Notes under the pieces: model-generated
Database searches by the model: none
Seen by the model: only the letters and a program-made list of their open reading frames with translations
What the model was told of the DNA's origin: nothing
Shown here: positions 13,341 through 26,045 of the stretch, piece after piece
How the letters are laid out: each line of letters starts with the position of its first letter
How positions within the stretch are numbered: position 1 is the first letter of the stretch
Translations under genes and position numbers: made by a program
Source: Straminergon stramineum
Lineage: Eukaryota > Streptophyta > Bryopsida > Hypnales > Calliergonaceae
Assembly: GCA_963920665.1 (NCBI GenBank)
Contig: OY987267.1
Span: 21,638,001-21,702,000 of the forward strand
Reading direction: 5' to 3'
DNA: 64,000 nt

Positions 13341-15149
13341 AGTTTATTTTTATTGTACATTACAATAGAAGATCATAAAACTTGGAATTCTCTTAATCCT
13401 TGAAGTCACAAAGTCCCTTCAAGGAACTATTGGGATTTTGAGTAGGCTTGTGTGACCTCAATTTTTGACATAATTCTCTAAATCTTTTTTGACGATAGGA
13501 AATCACAGTAGCTTTGTGGAAATATAATTTTTATTTCAATCAATGCCTAAGAGCAAAAATTTTGCCATCCTAAGTCTAAAAAGTAATTTGCCAAGGAGCA
13601 CCAAAGATTCACAAACAATTGATCTTTTAAAATATTTTATTTTCAAAGATTGTATTTTAATCTACATGTGAAGATTTTATTGATTCATTTGGATTAGAGA
13701 TGTGAAAGTTATGGAAATTTTGTTTTATGGGAAATCATTGCATCATTATGAGAAAATAACTTATTAGGATTCATATTTGAACTCAATTTTCACAATTCTT
13801 CATGTAGTTGACTATGTATGCTAGAACAATCTCATCATTGGGATTAGTGTATTTCAATTCCATCTTAAAACTATTGATATATTTTTTCCTTCTATCTTGT
13901 ACCTACTTCACTTAACAATGTTCTTAAGAATAAAAATTAAATTATGTATTTAAAAAAAAATCATGACTCCCTAGGTACTTCACTATAACCCCATATATAC
14001 ATATGTCAATTTTTTTCTTTAGGGAGATATTTAGATATTATTTCACCCTAAATATAACCCTATTTTTTCTACTTCTACTTTTTGCCCATTTTCCTACACC
14101 CTATGGTAGTTAAATTAAAATTGAGACAATTTAACATGTCCATATTATGATTCAAAAATGTATAAGCGATTTTTGGGTTGATTAGTACAACATGTATATC
14201 CTAATTATTGTTGAACACAACGCAACAAACAATACATATTTATAATAGGAGAAAAAAACCATGAAAACTATTCATACATATAATACAAACATCATATATC
14301 AAACAATTCACACATATAATAGGAGAAAAAACCACAAAAACTAAAAACTCTACAAGTAGTATTATATTGACTAAGCCTGACTTATACAACACATCCTTGA
14401 AAATTGTTGGCCACAAATTTGAGTTTGAGTGAATAAATGAATAGCAATCCAAAATGAGACATTTTTCTTTATTTTTTCTATTAGTAGATGGAATATGGAA
14501 GCTCCTCATGCAAGTTCTACCCTTTGTATAGATTTCCAAATTATGTATTATGCATCATTACTATATATCATATAGTATTTGTAATGTAGTGTGCTTCAAA
14601 GAAATGATGCTATAATAACTTGAATATTTTTTAAATGATTAGCTTCAACATTTAAAATGTATCCTATAAGAGGTAGGATTATTCTCCTAGACAAGGAGAC
14701 AAGGTGACAAATAGAGATGTCATACAATGTCTTGTAGACCCCTTGAAACGTCCAAGAAAGTCAAATTTACCTTTGATTTTTCAAAAAATTATTGCCTTTT
14801 AGCTAGGCCTCGTAGATGCCATGTAGCATCTGCATGACATATTTAGGGGCACATGTGGGTTTGATGAGAATAGGCAACTTCAGGTATAGGGTGTCCGTGT
14901 GTGTCAAGGAATGACTACGGGTCTCCATGAGGTGAGATGGCCCATGGTCACTTGGAACTACAATTCTATCATTTTTATCCAACAATTCTCATATATAGGG
15001 TTGTTGGTCTATGTAGATGTTGTTTTTGTTGGGTATCTTGTTAACATGATTGGGACATTCTATCTCTTGGGTTTTGACTATCTTTGAGCACTAATTCTCC
15101 CCTTTGATTTCTAGTATGGTCTTTTTAAGTTTCAAAGATCAATTGGGTG
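13341..15149. other. AT-rich intergenic, no gene
   Basis: No coding-like frame was recognised. The right part (about 14800 onward) may hold the worn 3' tail of the neighbouring LINE. Confidence 0.5.
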
Positions 15150-17340
15150 TTTTTGTAGTTTAACTCTCTTTGAAGTTAACATCCTTAGTTAGGAATTTTC
15201 AACACTAAAAGGTTACTTTTGTTGGATAAATTGAAAAAATAAAAATGAGCCCTAGTGACAACTCTTGGGCTTTAGCACAAAGGTGATCTCTATTAGTTGC
15301 CCAATAGTAAACATTTTCCCTAAGATTTTGATTAGGTCATGTATTGATTTTTTGGTCTTGCTTTGTGAAATTCTAGAGGTCTTGTATCTAGATTATTTGT
15401 TTTCTCATCTAGTTCCATATGTAGGTATAGATTGTATTTTTGAGCATACTTTCATTGGGATCCAAAATAGTACCATTCGAGGAAATACTTTGTCTTTGTT
15501 TGGAGTTGTAGGAGATTGAAATTTAAGGTCATGGTAGATATTTAACAATGCTTTCTATATTTTTTACCACAAATTCAAAATCTAATTTTAGACCCTAGTT
15601 GTGAACATGTTGAAGTCTATATGAAGAGGCCAACTCCCTCTTTTCTTGGACTACAAGTTGGGGATATAATATCATATCAATATTTACCATGGAGTTTCAA
15701 CTTGTAGTAATCTCTTCACAAAGAGCTTGGTGAGTAGTGCCTAAATTTGAAGTTTCGGGTTCAACAACTATAAATTTTCTAGATGTTATGGAAGAATGAA
15801 GAATCCCAAATGACCTTTGTGCAACATTCTTTGTTGCCTATATTTTGTGTAACCAAATGTAATTCTTGATGAGAACTTTGACATTGTTGATCAAACTTAG
15901 GTGAGGTCTCCAAGACAATACCATGTACTATATCAAGACCAATAAGACTTAGTGCCCTATCAAAAACCTACTTGCAAAGGGACATATGGATCATACTCCA
16001 ATAAGTTAAACTTCAACAAATCTAACCTTAGGCAGGGATTTAAAACAAATATTGAACCCAAGTTATTGGATGGTTCATGTGGTTGGAGCCACTTTAGACT
16101 ATCTTTCAACCCCTAGTCAAAATTCCTTTTGTTATTTGAACCCCATATTGCTGTAATCTTGTCCCAACTAATTTTTGTTCATGATGTTATTCAAGAAAAT
16201 GTACAAAGGGTTGCTTTTACATTGACTAGGTTTTGTAGATTACTAGCTAAGTACAAATTTATATCATCTATGAAATGTCAATTGATTGGAGATTGATCAG
16301 TGTTACTTAGGAGAAGAATTCCGTCTACTAGAGGCTTATTGTGGAGAAAATATCCTAAGCAATCTATGACAAATAAAATAAAAAAAGGAACCAATAGGCA
16401 TCCTTAGTGAATTGACCTTTAGAGTCTAAATGCTTCGCTTGTCGCTTTGTTTGCACCCACCGATCACCATGAGTTGATATACATGAACTTGGTCTAAGTT
16501 ATCCATTGGAAATGAAAGCCCATAGCTACTAAAAAACCTTATGAAAAATCCTTTTCCACCCTAGTAAAAGCCTTTTCAAAATCTAACAAAAGAAATATTA
16601 TAGGTTGATTGGACTCAAATGCCAATCCATGGATTCAAGGGATAGAAATATGCTATCAAGAATGCTATGACCTCTCAAAAATCACAACAAATTGGTTCTT
16701 ATAGGGTAACTATACCTAAACTACACAAATAAGTAATTCAAGATGATTTTCATTATTATACTGAGTTTTTTTGGTGGTCTTGTTGGCAAGCAAAAGGGGA
16801 TTTTAGATTCTCTTAGAACTGATTTTCTTGGACCTTGGATGAATAAACTACAAATATTCAAAGTGTTGAAAACGGTTGTTTCTAAAACTAACTATAGACT
16901 CTCATGAATAATAGGAGTACATTTTAAGCAAGAATTTGTAGTGATCAGTTCTAGAAAGCAATTGAAATTAGGTGTAGTACCTTATAGGTACTCAAGAGAG
17001 GTTGTATTCTAATGGCCATTGTTTTTGCTAAGAGTTTGTATACTATGCCCAATAAGGTTATTGGGTGTCAATATTTCTGTTTGTCTTAAGTCCACTTTTT
17101 GGTCTGCAAAGGAACCCTAGTTTTATTGCAAGCTTCTAAGGAAGACCTCAACTAAGGTAGGAGGTGCAAGCTTTGCCCATGCTCCAAGAATTATTCCTAG
17201 AGTGTATCAAGAATTGTCACTATAGGAATGAAAAATGGCCCATTGAAGTATTGGTGCCAATTTGGGATTCTCATTGCATAGTTCTAGGAATGGTTGGGGA
17301 TTGGGTTTGATTAGGAAGTTGACAAAATTTTACTGTACAT
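15150..17340 (-). pseudogene. Decayed LINE (non-LTR retrotransposon) with reverse-transcriptase remnants
   Basis: Reading the minus strand across several frames gives fragments in the usual LINE reverse-transcriptase order. Near 16850-17080 there is a worn equivalent of the 'pitLLn..yKilaka' block (NNLIGHSIQTLSKNN). At about 16580 comes DFEKAFTRVEKDF, matching the catalytic-block form DFEKAFDRVEWDF. Then AMGFHFQWI, then near 16400 GCPLVPFLF after frameshift. Around 16270 IDDI stands where FADD is expected, so one catalytic position is altered. Stops and frameshifts occur every few dozen codons and no intact ORF remains. No poly(A) tail or target duplication was located, so the borders are approximate. 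Copying activity is clearly lost. Confidence 0.7.
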
Positions 17341-19945
17341 AATGCGGAGTTATGAGTGGTGGGAGACTTAAGTTGTGTCATCCTAGACAATTAAATGCAC
17401 CATGTTGTTGCAATTTAAGGTTAGCACACCTTCATTTTGGGACTCCATTTGCACCATTGAAGGACAAGTGTTTGACATTTCATGGCAGAACCTATGGACT
17501 CAAAAAGCACCCTACTATTGTGATCTTTAAAAAATCATATCTAATTTAGTTTAACTCCAAGAATTACAAATCAAATTGTGATGGATGTGTCTCCCTCTTT
17601 TCTTTCTTTGAAAATTTGTTAGAAAATGTTTTGATCAGCATAGAAGACATCCTAAGCCAGAATGCTCTCAAGTGGGCAGTTTCTGCACCTCCTACCTTAT
17701 ATCATCTCCAACATCCCATAATTTAATGAAAAATTCAATAGGAAATGAAGACTGTCTACCCTGGGTGCCATTCATATTTCGTCATTTGTTGTTGGCTGCA
17801 TCAGTGCTTTGTTCAAATCCAAGGTCACCCTTCATGGTACCCAGCCCCAGCAGAAGCTTCGAGCTTGTGCACACTGCCTCCAAAGTCCATCCATTGTAAA
17901 CAAGCCAGTTTGAAAGTAGGAGTTTTGTGTAAAACACCATTTTTTCATTTGTTGGCTTTGTCCTTTGGACAGGGACTATGACATCCACTCTGACTCTGGT
18001 TTCTGAATCTGAGTTTCCAAATCCAATCTACAATTGCATTCACGCTGCACAACATGGTTAGGATTGGTCGGGGTGGACAAAGCCTCACAGTTGCACAGTT
18101 CTTGTAGAATTTTATGTATCATCAGCACCACCTATGATAGGCACCCCCAAAATGGCACCTGACCTTAAACCGCCATCTTCAAACTGTGTACATTTTCAAA
18201 ACCAATTATGCACCTATGTGGAAGAAACACTTTTAGAAACAAACCTTTGACCCTCCATAACTTTTGCATACTCTATCCAAATGGCTTGTTCTTTGGTGCA
18301 TTAGAACCTCCCTTTCACTTACTGACAAGACAATATGAAATTCTGAACAACCCAATATTAGTAACTAGACACAGTACCAATTTGTGGCACTTTTGGGTGT
18401 ACCCACCTTAGGATGGAGTTGGATGGGTCTTTTTGCTATGAGTGTACCTCCTCAAAATTAAACCATTCTGCCCTCCACTCTGGCCCTCTTGGTGGATGAT
18501 GGGATGGGGGTTCTCCATCTGCTTCTGGAAGCTCGCTCTCTTCCAGTGCCACCTGCAAAAATTCCACTGTGGGGTCCTTTTTGAGAAGCCTTTGAGCTAC
18601 TGCCACTGTGTACTCCTTAGTTGTAATTCACTGAGTTTTCGCCCTTATTTGCCTCGTCGTTTTCCTTCTCTTTGGCTGAATGTTTTTAATTCAGAGCAAG
18701 TGTAGTGCCATCAAGAGCGACTACCCTTCTTCACCTTGGGCTGGGATCTAATCCACTTATCAGTTTTGTATTTTTTGGGCTCTTGTGTAACAAGTATGAA
18801 AACTTTCAAGTTCGAACGGGCACAAAGCTCAAATAGTGTCTTTCTGAACAACTCATTTGGAAGGCAACCCTGGACCATGGAAGACCGGCGTGGCACTGGA
18901 CCTCAGTCCTCTGTGAGAGGTTCCCTGGCAATTCCAACAAGTTCCTGCGTAAATTCAATAACATCTGGCTCCGAAACTCATTCTTTGGCTCTAGACAGGA
19001 TAGAACTGTCACCTGGCATCTTGGGAAACCCATCTGTGGGGCCTTTGTGTAACTCAGGTGGTTTTTACGGTTTGATTTGTGCTTTGTGGGCTCTTCTTCT
19101 CCAGGACATTGCCCTCAGCTTTCCGCCATTTGTTCTTGGTCCTTTCTTGGAATAAACTCCGGGTTTCAAAAAAACCCAAATAAGTGTCTTTCTTCTTTCT
19201 ACTACATAGTGGTCATTTTCATATTTCTCAACATCTCTTGGCTACTGGGATCTCTTACTCCCAAACATACACATTAGAGTGTCCAAATTTATTGTTGGTG
19301 ATAAAATAATACTCCATAATTTTTTGTACTTTTCCTGAGGTGAAAAGAGAGTCAACGAGGGGTTCTTGCTGGCAGTGAACCTCAGTGGCTTTGAGCCAGT
19401 AGAAACTTACACTTGACCAAAGTGTAAGTTAAGGTACCAAGTCTGGAAAGTCTGAAACTTGGGATTTGGGGACGAGAATTCTTTTAGGCCTGTAAGTTTA
19501 CTTAACATAACTTAATGGAGTTGAACAAGCTCTCTTCTCAATGTCCTCGTGTGTAGAACTAAAACTTAAGTTATGCATGTATTGTACAGCAAAGTCATGG
19601 TTTAATAGGAGTCAGGATTATTTTATTAACTTGTGAGCCAGGTAGTTTGGTACTGTCATCCCATCATGTGATTTTTTTAAACTTCAGACCCCACTGGGCT
19701 CAATTCAAATGGCATGATGCAGGCAATTTTAAAAGTAACTTAATCCATAGGCAATTTGAATTCGAGGCTCAGTATTTGAGTTGGTGGCAGACCGAACTTG
19801 GCCAGCATCTTCTTCAGTTGGGTCCAGTATTTTGCTTTTTGTGTTCTGTTTGAATAGAGATTAAATTAGGACAATTGAGATAAAATAGTATATATATTCA
19901 ATGTGGTAGGAGGTTTCAAAGTTTGGTAGGAATGACTTCACCAGA
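17341..19945. other. Less AT-rich region with short coding-like relics
   Basis: Base composition is more balanced than in the flanking repeats. Several minus-strand fragments look protein-like, for example at 17782-17988 and 18430-19030. None was recognised and each is interrupted, so this probably marks a decayed gene or retroelement. Confidence 0.35.
18430..19030 (-). pseudogene. Broken coding-like sequence, family unknown
   Basis: The minus strand shows two protein-like stretches in different frames. One includes SEPDVIEFTQELVGIA and a cysteine-containing segment (FRKTLFELCARSNLKVFIL). The other, about 18450-18620, reads AQRLLKKDPTVEFLQVALEE followed by an acidic, Pro-rich tail. Stops and frameshifts separate them. 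The composition differs from the surrounding AT-rich sequence and suggests a former gene or transposon protein. I do not recognise it. Confidence 0.3.
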
Positions 19946-19949
19946 TAAT

Positions 19950-20904
19950 CCCCAGAGGTCCACATCCTTTTTTTTCATCAACAAACACCTAAAGGACCAA
20001 CATGTATTTTTTGGCTACATAGCAATTTTGGGTAGGTACGTTTCCATATTTCTGGCCCAAATTTTAAGAGAAGGTGGAGATGAGGAATATCTTTCAAGTG
20101 CACTAAACTTTAGGACATTTGGAAATACGAGTCAAAAGTTATGGCCTAATATGTTACTTTTTTTTGTAACTAGGAAGTTTGGGCAAATTAAAAAATCACT
20201 TTTTTCAAAAACTAAAATTTGAAATTGGTTTTCTAGAGTTATATATACTTGGAAAGCTTTGAATCATTCCATTTTGGTCAAGGAGTCAAAAGTTATGAGG
20301 ATTTTTTGATTGCGGGCAGTTATGGATTCTCTACTATAAAATAAACTTTAAAGTCCTTTATCTTACTTAATTTTCAATATTTTTGAAAAAACATAAAATC
20401 ATAGGATGTAGAATTGTAGATTGTTTATTATAACATTGCAGCCATTGGGATTGGCATTTTTCAATTCCATAATTAAATTCTTAACAATTTCGTATTTTGA
20501 ATCATTCTCTACAATTATCTACTTACTATTTTTTCCCTATATGTTGTACAATTCCAAATGATCTGAAAATTTTCAAGCATGTGACCAACTTTTCTAGGAA
20601 AATGAATCCAAAGAAGCACCACCATTTTGGACAATTTTTCATAGAAAAATTAACTTGTGAAATGCAATTGCCCTATTTTTTGTAGGGCCAAAAAAATGAT
20701 TTGAGTGAATTTAGATGCTTATATCTTGCAATCCACGTGGTGGAAATTTCTTAAAATTTTATCACATGCTCTCAAGTAAGCATAATATAAGATCCTATGG
20801 TTAAATGTGTCAAAAAAAGTTTTTTTTCAAAAATTTGGTACTTGTATTAAAATTGGCAGTTTTGGAGAATTTTCAATGAAAACATAGTCATGGAACTTTA
20901 GGGG
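19950..20904 (+). mobile_element. TTAA-type element, longer form, copy D
   Basis: The right end is TTTAGGGG followed by TTAA (20905-20908). The left end near 19950 is a worn CCCCAGAGGTCC preceded by ATAAT. Internal sequence around 20228-20300 closely resembles 60185-60250 (both contain a GTTTTCTAGA stretch then CTTTGAATC and CTTCCATTTTG-like text), so this and the copy at 59938-60816 are related. No ORF of size is present. Confidence 0.55.
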
Positions 20905-20908
20905 TTAA

Positions 20909-21742
20909 AATTGCCATTTCTAATGCAAAGAGAAAAAAGTTTGATTTTTTTTCCCATATATAATCTCATATCTTGCACTAGACTAACATAAGAATGTATG
21001 GAAGAAATTTTAGAAAACTTTGACCACATAGATTGTACGATATTTTTGTTTAAAGAGAAGTGTGAAGCCAGGTTTTCTTTGCACCTTGCATAACTAGAGT
21101 ATAAGACTTTGAATCTTCTTAACTTATACTTTTTGTACTACAAATTTTGATATTATAATATTTCTTGCTAAAGAATTGAGTTGAGTTGGGAAAAAATTTC
21201 AAAATGAATTAGTAAGTAGAAGTAGGTACAAGATAGAAGGAAAAACTAAATCATTAATTGCTCTAAGATAGAATTGAAATACACTAATCCTAGTGGTGAG
21301 ATTTTTCTAGAAAGAAAATTTAACCATGTGGAACTTTTTTTTTAAATTGTGAAAATTAAGTTCAAAAACAAATCCCACAAATTACTTTTTGAAGATGATG
21401 CTCTTATTGCTTAAAAAACAAGAGTCTCCATAACTTTCTCATCATTAGTCCAAATAGAATGAACCAAATCTCTACATGTAGACAAAAGTATTTCATATAA
21501 GAATTTTTTATTTAATTAATTTGAATTTTTGTGATTTTTTTTGTGATGCCCAACAAAATCCATTTTAAGCTTAGGGTGGCATAAATTTTGCTTCAAGGCA
21601 CCAATTGAAATTAAAACTATATCCTCCAAAAACTAATGTGTTTTATTGTCTTAAAAAAATTCAACAAATCTACCCTAAAATTAAAATAATAGAAACCTAA
21701 CTGGACCAATGTCCCCCAATGGAACACTTTGGACTTTAGGGA
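20909..21742 (+). mobile_element. TTAA-type element, left-truncated, copy E
   Basis: This starts directly after the TTAA closing the previous copy and ends TTTAGGGA before TTAA (21743-21746). Its interior around 21205-21310 (AAGTAGAAGTAGGT, then AAAACTAAATCATTAAT) matches 62313-62400 in the copy at 61979-62848. The left terminal repeat and about 45 bp of the family sequence appear to be missing. Confidence 0.5.
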
Positions 21743-21899
21743 TTAAGGCAAGGACCCTTAAACCACCACTTTCTATTGTATATAGATTCTATTATTATAT
21801 TGCTAGAATTTCTATATTTTTCAATGACAAGTGATAGGAGATTTTAGTGCATTAAAGATATTATCATTTGGATATTCTAAACTAAAGTTATAAAGGGTT

Positions 21900-22024
21900 C
21901 AGTGATAGAAACATGGTCTATCTAGACTAATCTTAAGAACTCACACTTGGTCTAACTTGCCATTTAGACCAAGTGTAAGTTGACTTAAAGCTTAATCTAC
22001 ATGGACCATGTTTCTAATAGTGAT
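21900..22024. repeat. Fold-back hairpin abutting the giant element
   Basis: About 125 bp fold into a near-complete hairpin. The left arm contains AGAAACATGGTC and ACACTTGGTCTAA; the right arm contains the complements TTAGACCAAGTGT and GACCATGTTTCT, with a short loop near 21960. AGTGAT occurs just outside both arms. It may be a small fold-back element. It ends exactly where the left inverted repeat of the giant element begins. Confidence 0.55.
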
Positions 22025-22085
22025 CAAGGTTGCTAGCAGGCGAGCCTGTGAGCGTGAGCTCATGAGCCCATGAGCCCGTGAGCTG
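22025..22085 (+). repeat. Left terminal inverted repeat of the giant element
   Basis: It begins CAAGGTTGCTAGCAGG and continues with about six GAGC tetramers spaced 4-8 bases apart. The right end, reverse-complemented, gives CAACAATGCTAGCAGG followed by a similar GAGC series. Regularly iterated tetramers at both ends look like repeated protein-binding sites. Confidence 0.68.
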
Positions 22086-22707
22086 GAAATTTTTTGGGGG
22101 ATTTTTCAAGAGGGGGACCTATAGCCATGGGTTGGGGATATTCAAAAATTACATAAATGTGAGGCCATTTTCTATGAAATTACTGACAAATGTCTTTCAT
22201 GCAACAATGAAATGTAATCCATTTCCATAGAAATTTTTCAATGCAAAATTGAAAAGGGTTACAGTACACACAAAAAAATTAGCCATAAAACATACAAATC
22301 CAATCATAAAAAAACCCAATACACAATGGTTAGTCATGAGATATATAAATCTCATGAACTAAGTTTCACTAGACTTGGTCTCTGAATCCTTAGTAGAATA
22401 AGAATCTGTAGATTCTCGGCACTCGGATGATGACCTATCAATAAACTCTAGAACATTAAGAGAATATGCTTCCCTATGTGATGTGGGATTTGAGCAACCA
22501 AAATCCACGAATGTGGATGCTAACTTCTCGGCATATATGGGAAGATCGAAAGTCTTCTCCAGACTTAACGTGAGATGTAGTTTCTTCATGGCCTCATCAT
22601 GAAGCATCAATCTAGAATTGTTGCAAACACATAAAAAAGATTAAAACTAGGAAACATTAGAATTAGTGCCCATACATTGATTTGAGAATGAATTTAAACT
22701 TACTTAC

Positions 22708-24622
22708 TGAATTTGGTTTTCTGCACAAACTTCCTAGGGACCATTGTCATCGCATCCAGATCTTTTGGTGTTGTCATCATTGTTGATGGTGTCACTGTAG
22801 CCGACGTGGTCCTCTTCAAAGGCTTCAGAATAGCGTTGAAAATGTCTACATCCTCCTCCAACGCCACGATGTGGTGGCCCGTGCCATGGCATGCGACAAT
22901 TGAAGCTCCTATCAAATTAGAAACCACAAATATGAATTCCATGATTGCAGTCACAAATACTTATTTAAATTAAATGTAGTTAAATTTCCAACGTATCGGG
23001 CGATGCTGTACAATCCAAGATAATGTCCCCTTCCTTAGTTGTTGCTTCAATGAGGAGTTGAAAAAATCATGGATCTTTCTATTGTGGTCCTCTCCATGGT
23101 TTTCCACCATTCATTGCTAAGTCAGCTTGACTGGTGAAGTTCATCAAGATGTCGTCTTTCCCAATATCCATTCCAGCTTTTTCCATTGTAGGTGTGCGCT
23201 TGAATGAGAACTTTGATTTTCCTTTCCCGCCAACATCCTTCACCAAGAGTGTGATGCCAAACTTCTACATCTGTAAAGATTCAGAGACTACAAACATAAA
23301 AAAAAGTGCAATCCATAGAAAGTGCAAACTGTATTTGTGATTTCACTAGTGAAGACAATATTGGGCACCCCCAATATTCTAAGCCGATCCTAATAATGCT
23401 TTGGGGTTCACACCAATAATACAAAACACAAAAAAAAATTATGAAGGATAATTGAAGACAAAAAATTGACAGAAACATGAACAAAATATCATGAGGTATA
23501 TTTTCAGAGTACCAACAGGCACCCAAAAAATCTTAGTCAGATCCGACTATAGTCTTCGGGTGCCTATTGATACTAGAGAAACCAAACAAATTATTCGGTA
23601 AGAGAAAGGACTAACTTGAGGAAGACCAAAAATTTCAATTTTTTGATTAAGTGAGGGTAGCATTAGGCACCCAAAAAACCTAGTTGGATCCAAATACTTT
23701 TTTTGAGGTGCTTAGTACTATTCAAAATCCAAGAAATAAAAGCATTATTTTTTGTTGTTGCAAATTTTTTTTGGAATTTCTACAGTTTCCTTATGGATTT
23801 CAAGGGTAGTATTAGGCATACTAAAAACACTAGTTGCACCCAAAATGTATTCTAAGGGCCCTAATACTCTTCTATAAATCCAAGAAGGGGTTCGAAATAC
23901 TTGCAATAGATAGATATAATGCTATTTGGAAGGGGGATTTGGGGTAGTGTTATGGACCCCAAAAACCTTAGTTGGATCCGACTAAGGTTTTGATGGTGCT
24001 TAGTAGTACCTCCAAAACCAAGAATTTTAGCACAATCTAGCAAAATATAAAGGAAAATATCATGAATTAATACTTTGTTTATTTTGGTTGTACTTATAGT
24101 ATAAGGCATCTCTGAGATGTCTACTACGATGAGTTCACTAGGTTTTTGGAGGTGCCAACCACTATGATTAGAAACAAAATAGGGTTTAAGGAAATGAGGG
24201 AGCAAAAACATGAATTGTTGAAAATCATTTTGGATTTCAAAAAACAACAACTAGTGCACTGCAAAGACTAACTGTGCTGGAGAGATCAAAAGGAGAAGAC
24301 AAATGGAGTCGATTCATTCCCATCCACTCTTTTCTGATGACAATGTTGTACGTCTTGCAAAGTCCCGCAATGCTTTCCTTCGACACAGTAGAATGCGAAT
24401 GGATGACAATGATGGATCCATCATCTTGTAGGTGTTTCTTAGCAAATTCGAATGCATTTTGAAGAGCAATGTGACCTTCATTTGCATTCCATCCCGGTAT
24501 CTTTGATGGTGGAGAAGATACTCTTGGCACTAGCAAATTTTCTTGGCAATCAACAATAACAAGGTCGACATTAGGCCAACGGTTCACCTTGCCACAATAT
24601 AGGCGGCCCTTGTCACCCGACA
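22708..24622 (-). pseudogene. Methylase-like C-terminal region of the cargo gene
   Basis: Exon 24622-24273 encodes VDLVIVDCQEN where beta-class N4/N6 DNA methylases have DLxxxDPPY, followed by a helical segment and VIRKEWMGMNRLHL. Exon 23270-22997 encodes KPWRGPQ, FFQLLIEATTKEGDIILDC and TASP. Exon 22908-22708 continues GASIVACHGTGHHIVALEED. Together the last two match the AdoMet-binding pattern (FxxLI..T..GDxVLDPFxGSGTT..A...GR..IGxE). The order, motif IV before motif I, is that of the beta class. The DPPY replacement and the altered glycine loop suggest weak or absent catalysis even before the stops. The donor after TASP reads ATACGT rather than GTACGT, so splicing there would fail. Confidence 0.68.
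23350..24165. repeat. Array of palindromic hairpins in a methylase-gene intron
   Basis: The 1-kb intron between exons ending at 24273 and starting at 23270 holds about six imperfect palindromes of roughly 65 bp. They begin near 23360, 23508, 23655, 23804, 23942 and 24098, so spacing is about 138-156 bp. The best copy (23942-24010) has AACCTTAGTTGGATCCGACTAAGGTTTT at its centre (two halves of one self-complementary core) with GGACCCC and GGTGC arms. The first and last copies are degenerate. Spacer sequences between the hairpins look largely unrelated. Confidence 0.7.
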
Positions 24623-26045
24623 CTTGACAACAATGTATTATACAAACAAATAGAAATTCATCCTCATTCATGATTCACATCTACTAAAATAGAAATGAAA
24701 AGATTATGTAAAATGTACCTTCTTTAAGAACTCCATGATGTCAATGTAAGAATTGGGAGCCTCTTTCTCAATGCCTTCCACCACCTCAATGATGGAGATA
24801 TTCAAAATGAGGTCCTCTGTGTTGCCATCATTGTCATCACCTATGTCGATGACATCAACACCATGTGAAATGTCTTCTTCAATCAATTGTGACAATCCAG
24901 CCTTCCTATTGACACCCCTCTATGAAGGAAGGTGCATTTTAGAGCCTTGGTCAACAGTGGATGAAGCTGGAACCGCTCCATCACCTTCTTTCTTCTTCCT
25001 TCCTTTGCCCTTGCCCTTCTCCTTCTCTTTCTCCATCAACTTGGCCAATCTCTTTGCATCTTTTGCTACCAACAATGCTCGGGCTTCAAGTTCCTTTGTT
25101 TCTTTCTTCTTGTCCGCATTTATTTGCTTCTCAATGGCCTTCTGCTTTGCATCTTCATCCAAGCCTACAAACTATTGGACTTGGAAGTCTGCCACTCCAA
25201 TGCCTTCAAGAGACTTCCGCAAATGTTGTTCACATGGGTGAACAAAGTTGATGGAGCAATCAAGGTACCACCTTCCACTCGTGAGGTGAGCAGTAGTCCA
25301 AGTGCGTAGCTGTAAAGGAGAGTACATACAGTCCTCGGAGCTCCGGTCACGCCATGATGCCAAAAAAGGAGGAAGTTGATCTCAGGTGATGGCATTCTTG
25401 GCCAACAACTTGTACTTGAAATAACTACAAAAGATAAACACATATTAAGAGAACATCGGAATAGAAGTGCAAGACATATAACTCAAAATAAAACCACTAG
25501 AATATTAACGCCTTACTGGAAAAGAACTCTCTTGACAATTTTCTTGGCCCCTTCAAAGTTCATAAATGAGTTTGATTTTTTGAAATGTCCACCTCCTTTC
25601 AGAGCTGGACCAAATCTATAGTCCCATATCTTCCTTCTCCATCCTTCTATGTACATTGTCAAAGACTCTCGCTCTAATGGGGTGTGCATGTTGATGTCGA
25701 TGTTGTCCTTTTTCACAACACCATCAAAGTACTTGATTGCTTCATCCTCAATCTACAAACATCCTCCATAGTTTTAGATTAAAAAATCAATTGTGTAGTA
25801 TTGTAATTAACTCATCAAGGTTGTTGTATGTAGAGAAATGATCTCATGGATTGCACATTAGCAACATTACTAATGGATAAAATAGCAAACCTACCCTGGC
25901 ATACCAAACACATTTGGTGAGAAATGGCTCCAATTTGTCTTTTGAAATAGGCTTTGTTGGGAAGTGCCTCGCCTTACGAGAAGGCATGGAGGAGTTTCAC
26001 CATTTCAAGAACTTCACTTTCTGGAAAGGAGTGGTATTGCAAGTA

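Noticed and set aside
15265..15519. Plus-strand 84-codon ORF
   Set aside because: It is the complement of the decayed LINE and has no independent support.
23350..24165. CRISPR-like array
   Set aside because: The regular repeats are palindromes of about 65 bp inside a plant intron with unequal spacing; no leader or cas-like genes are present.
24237..24671. A stand-alone methyltransferase gene
   Set aside because: Its ends coincide with splice sites and neighbouring segments continue the same protein, so it is one exon of the larger cargo gene.
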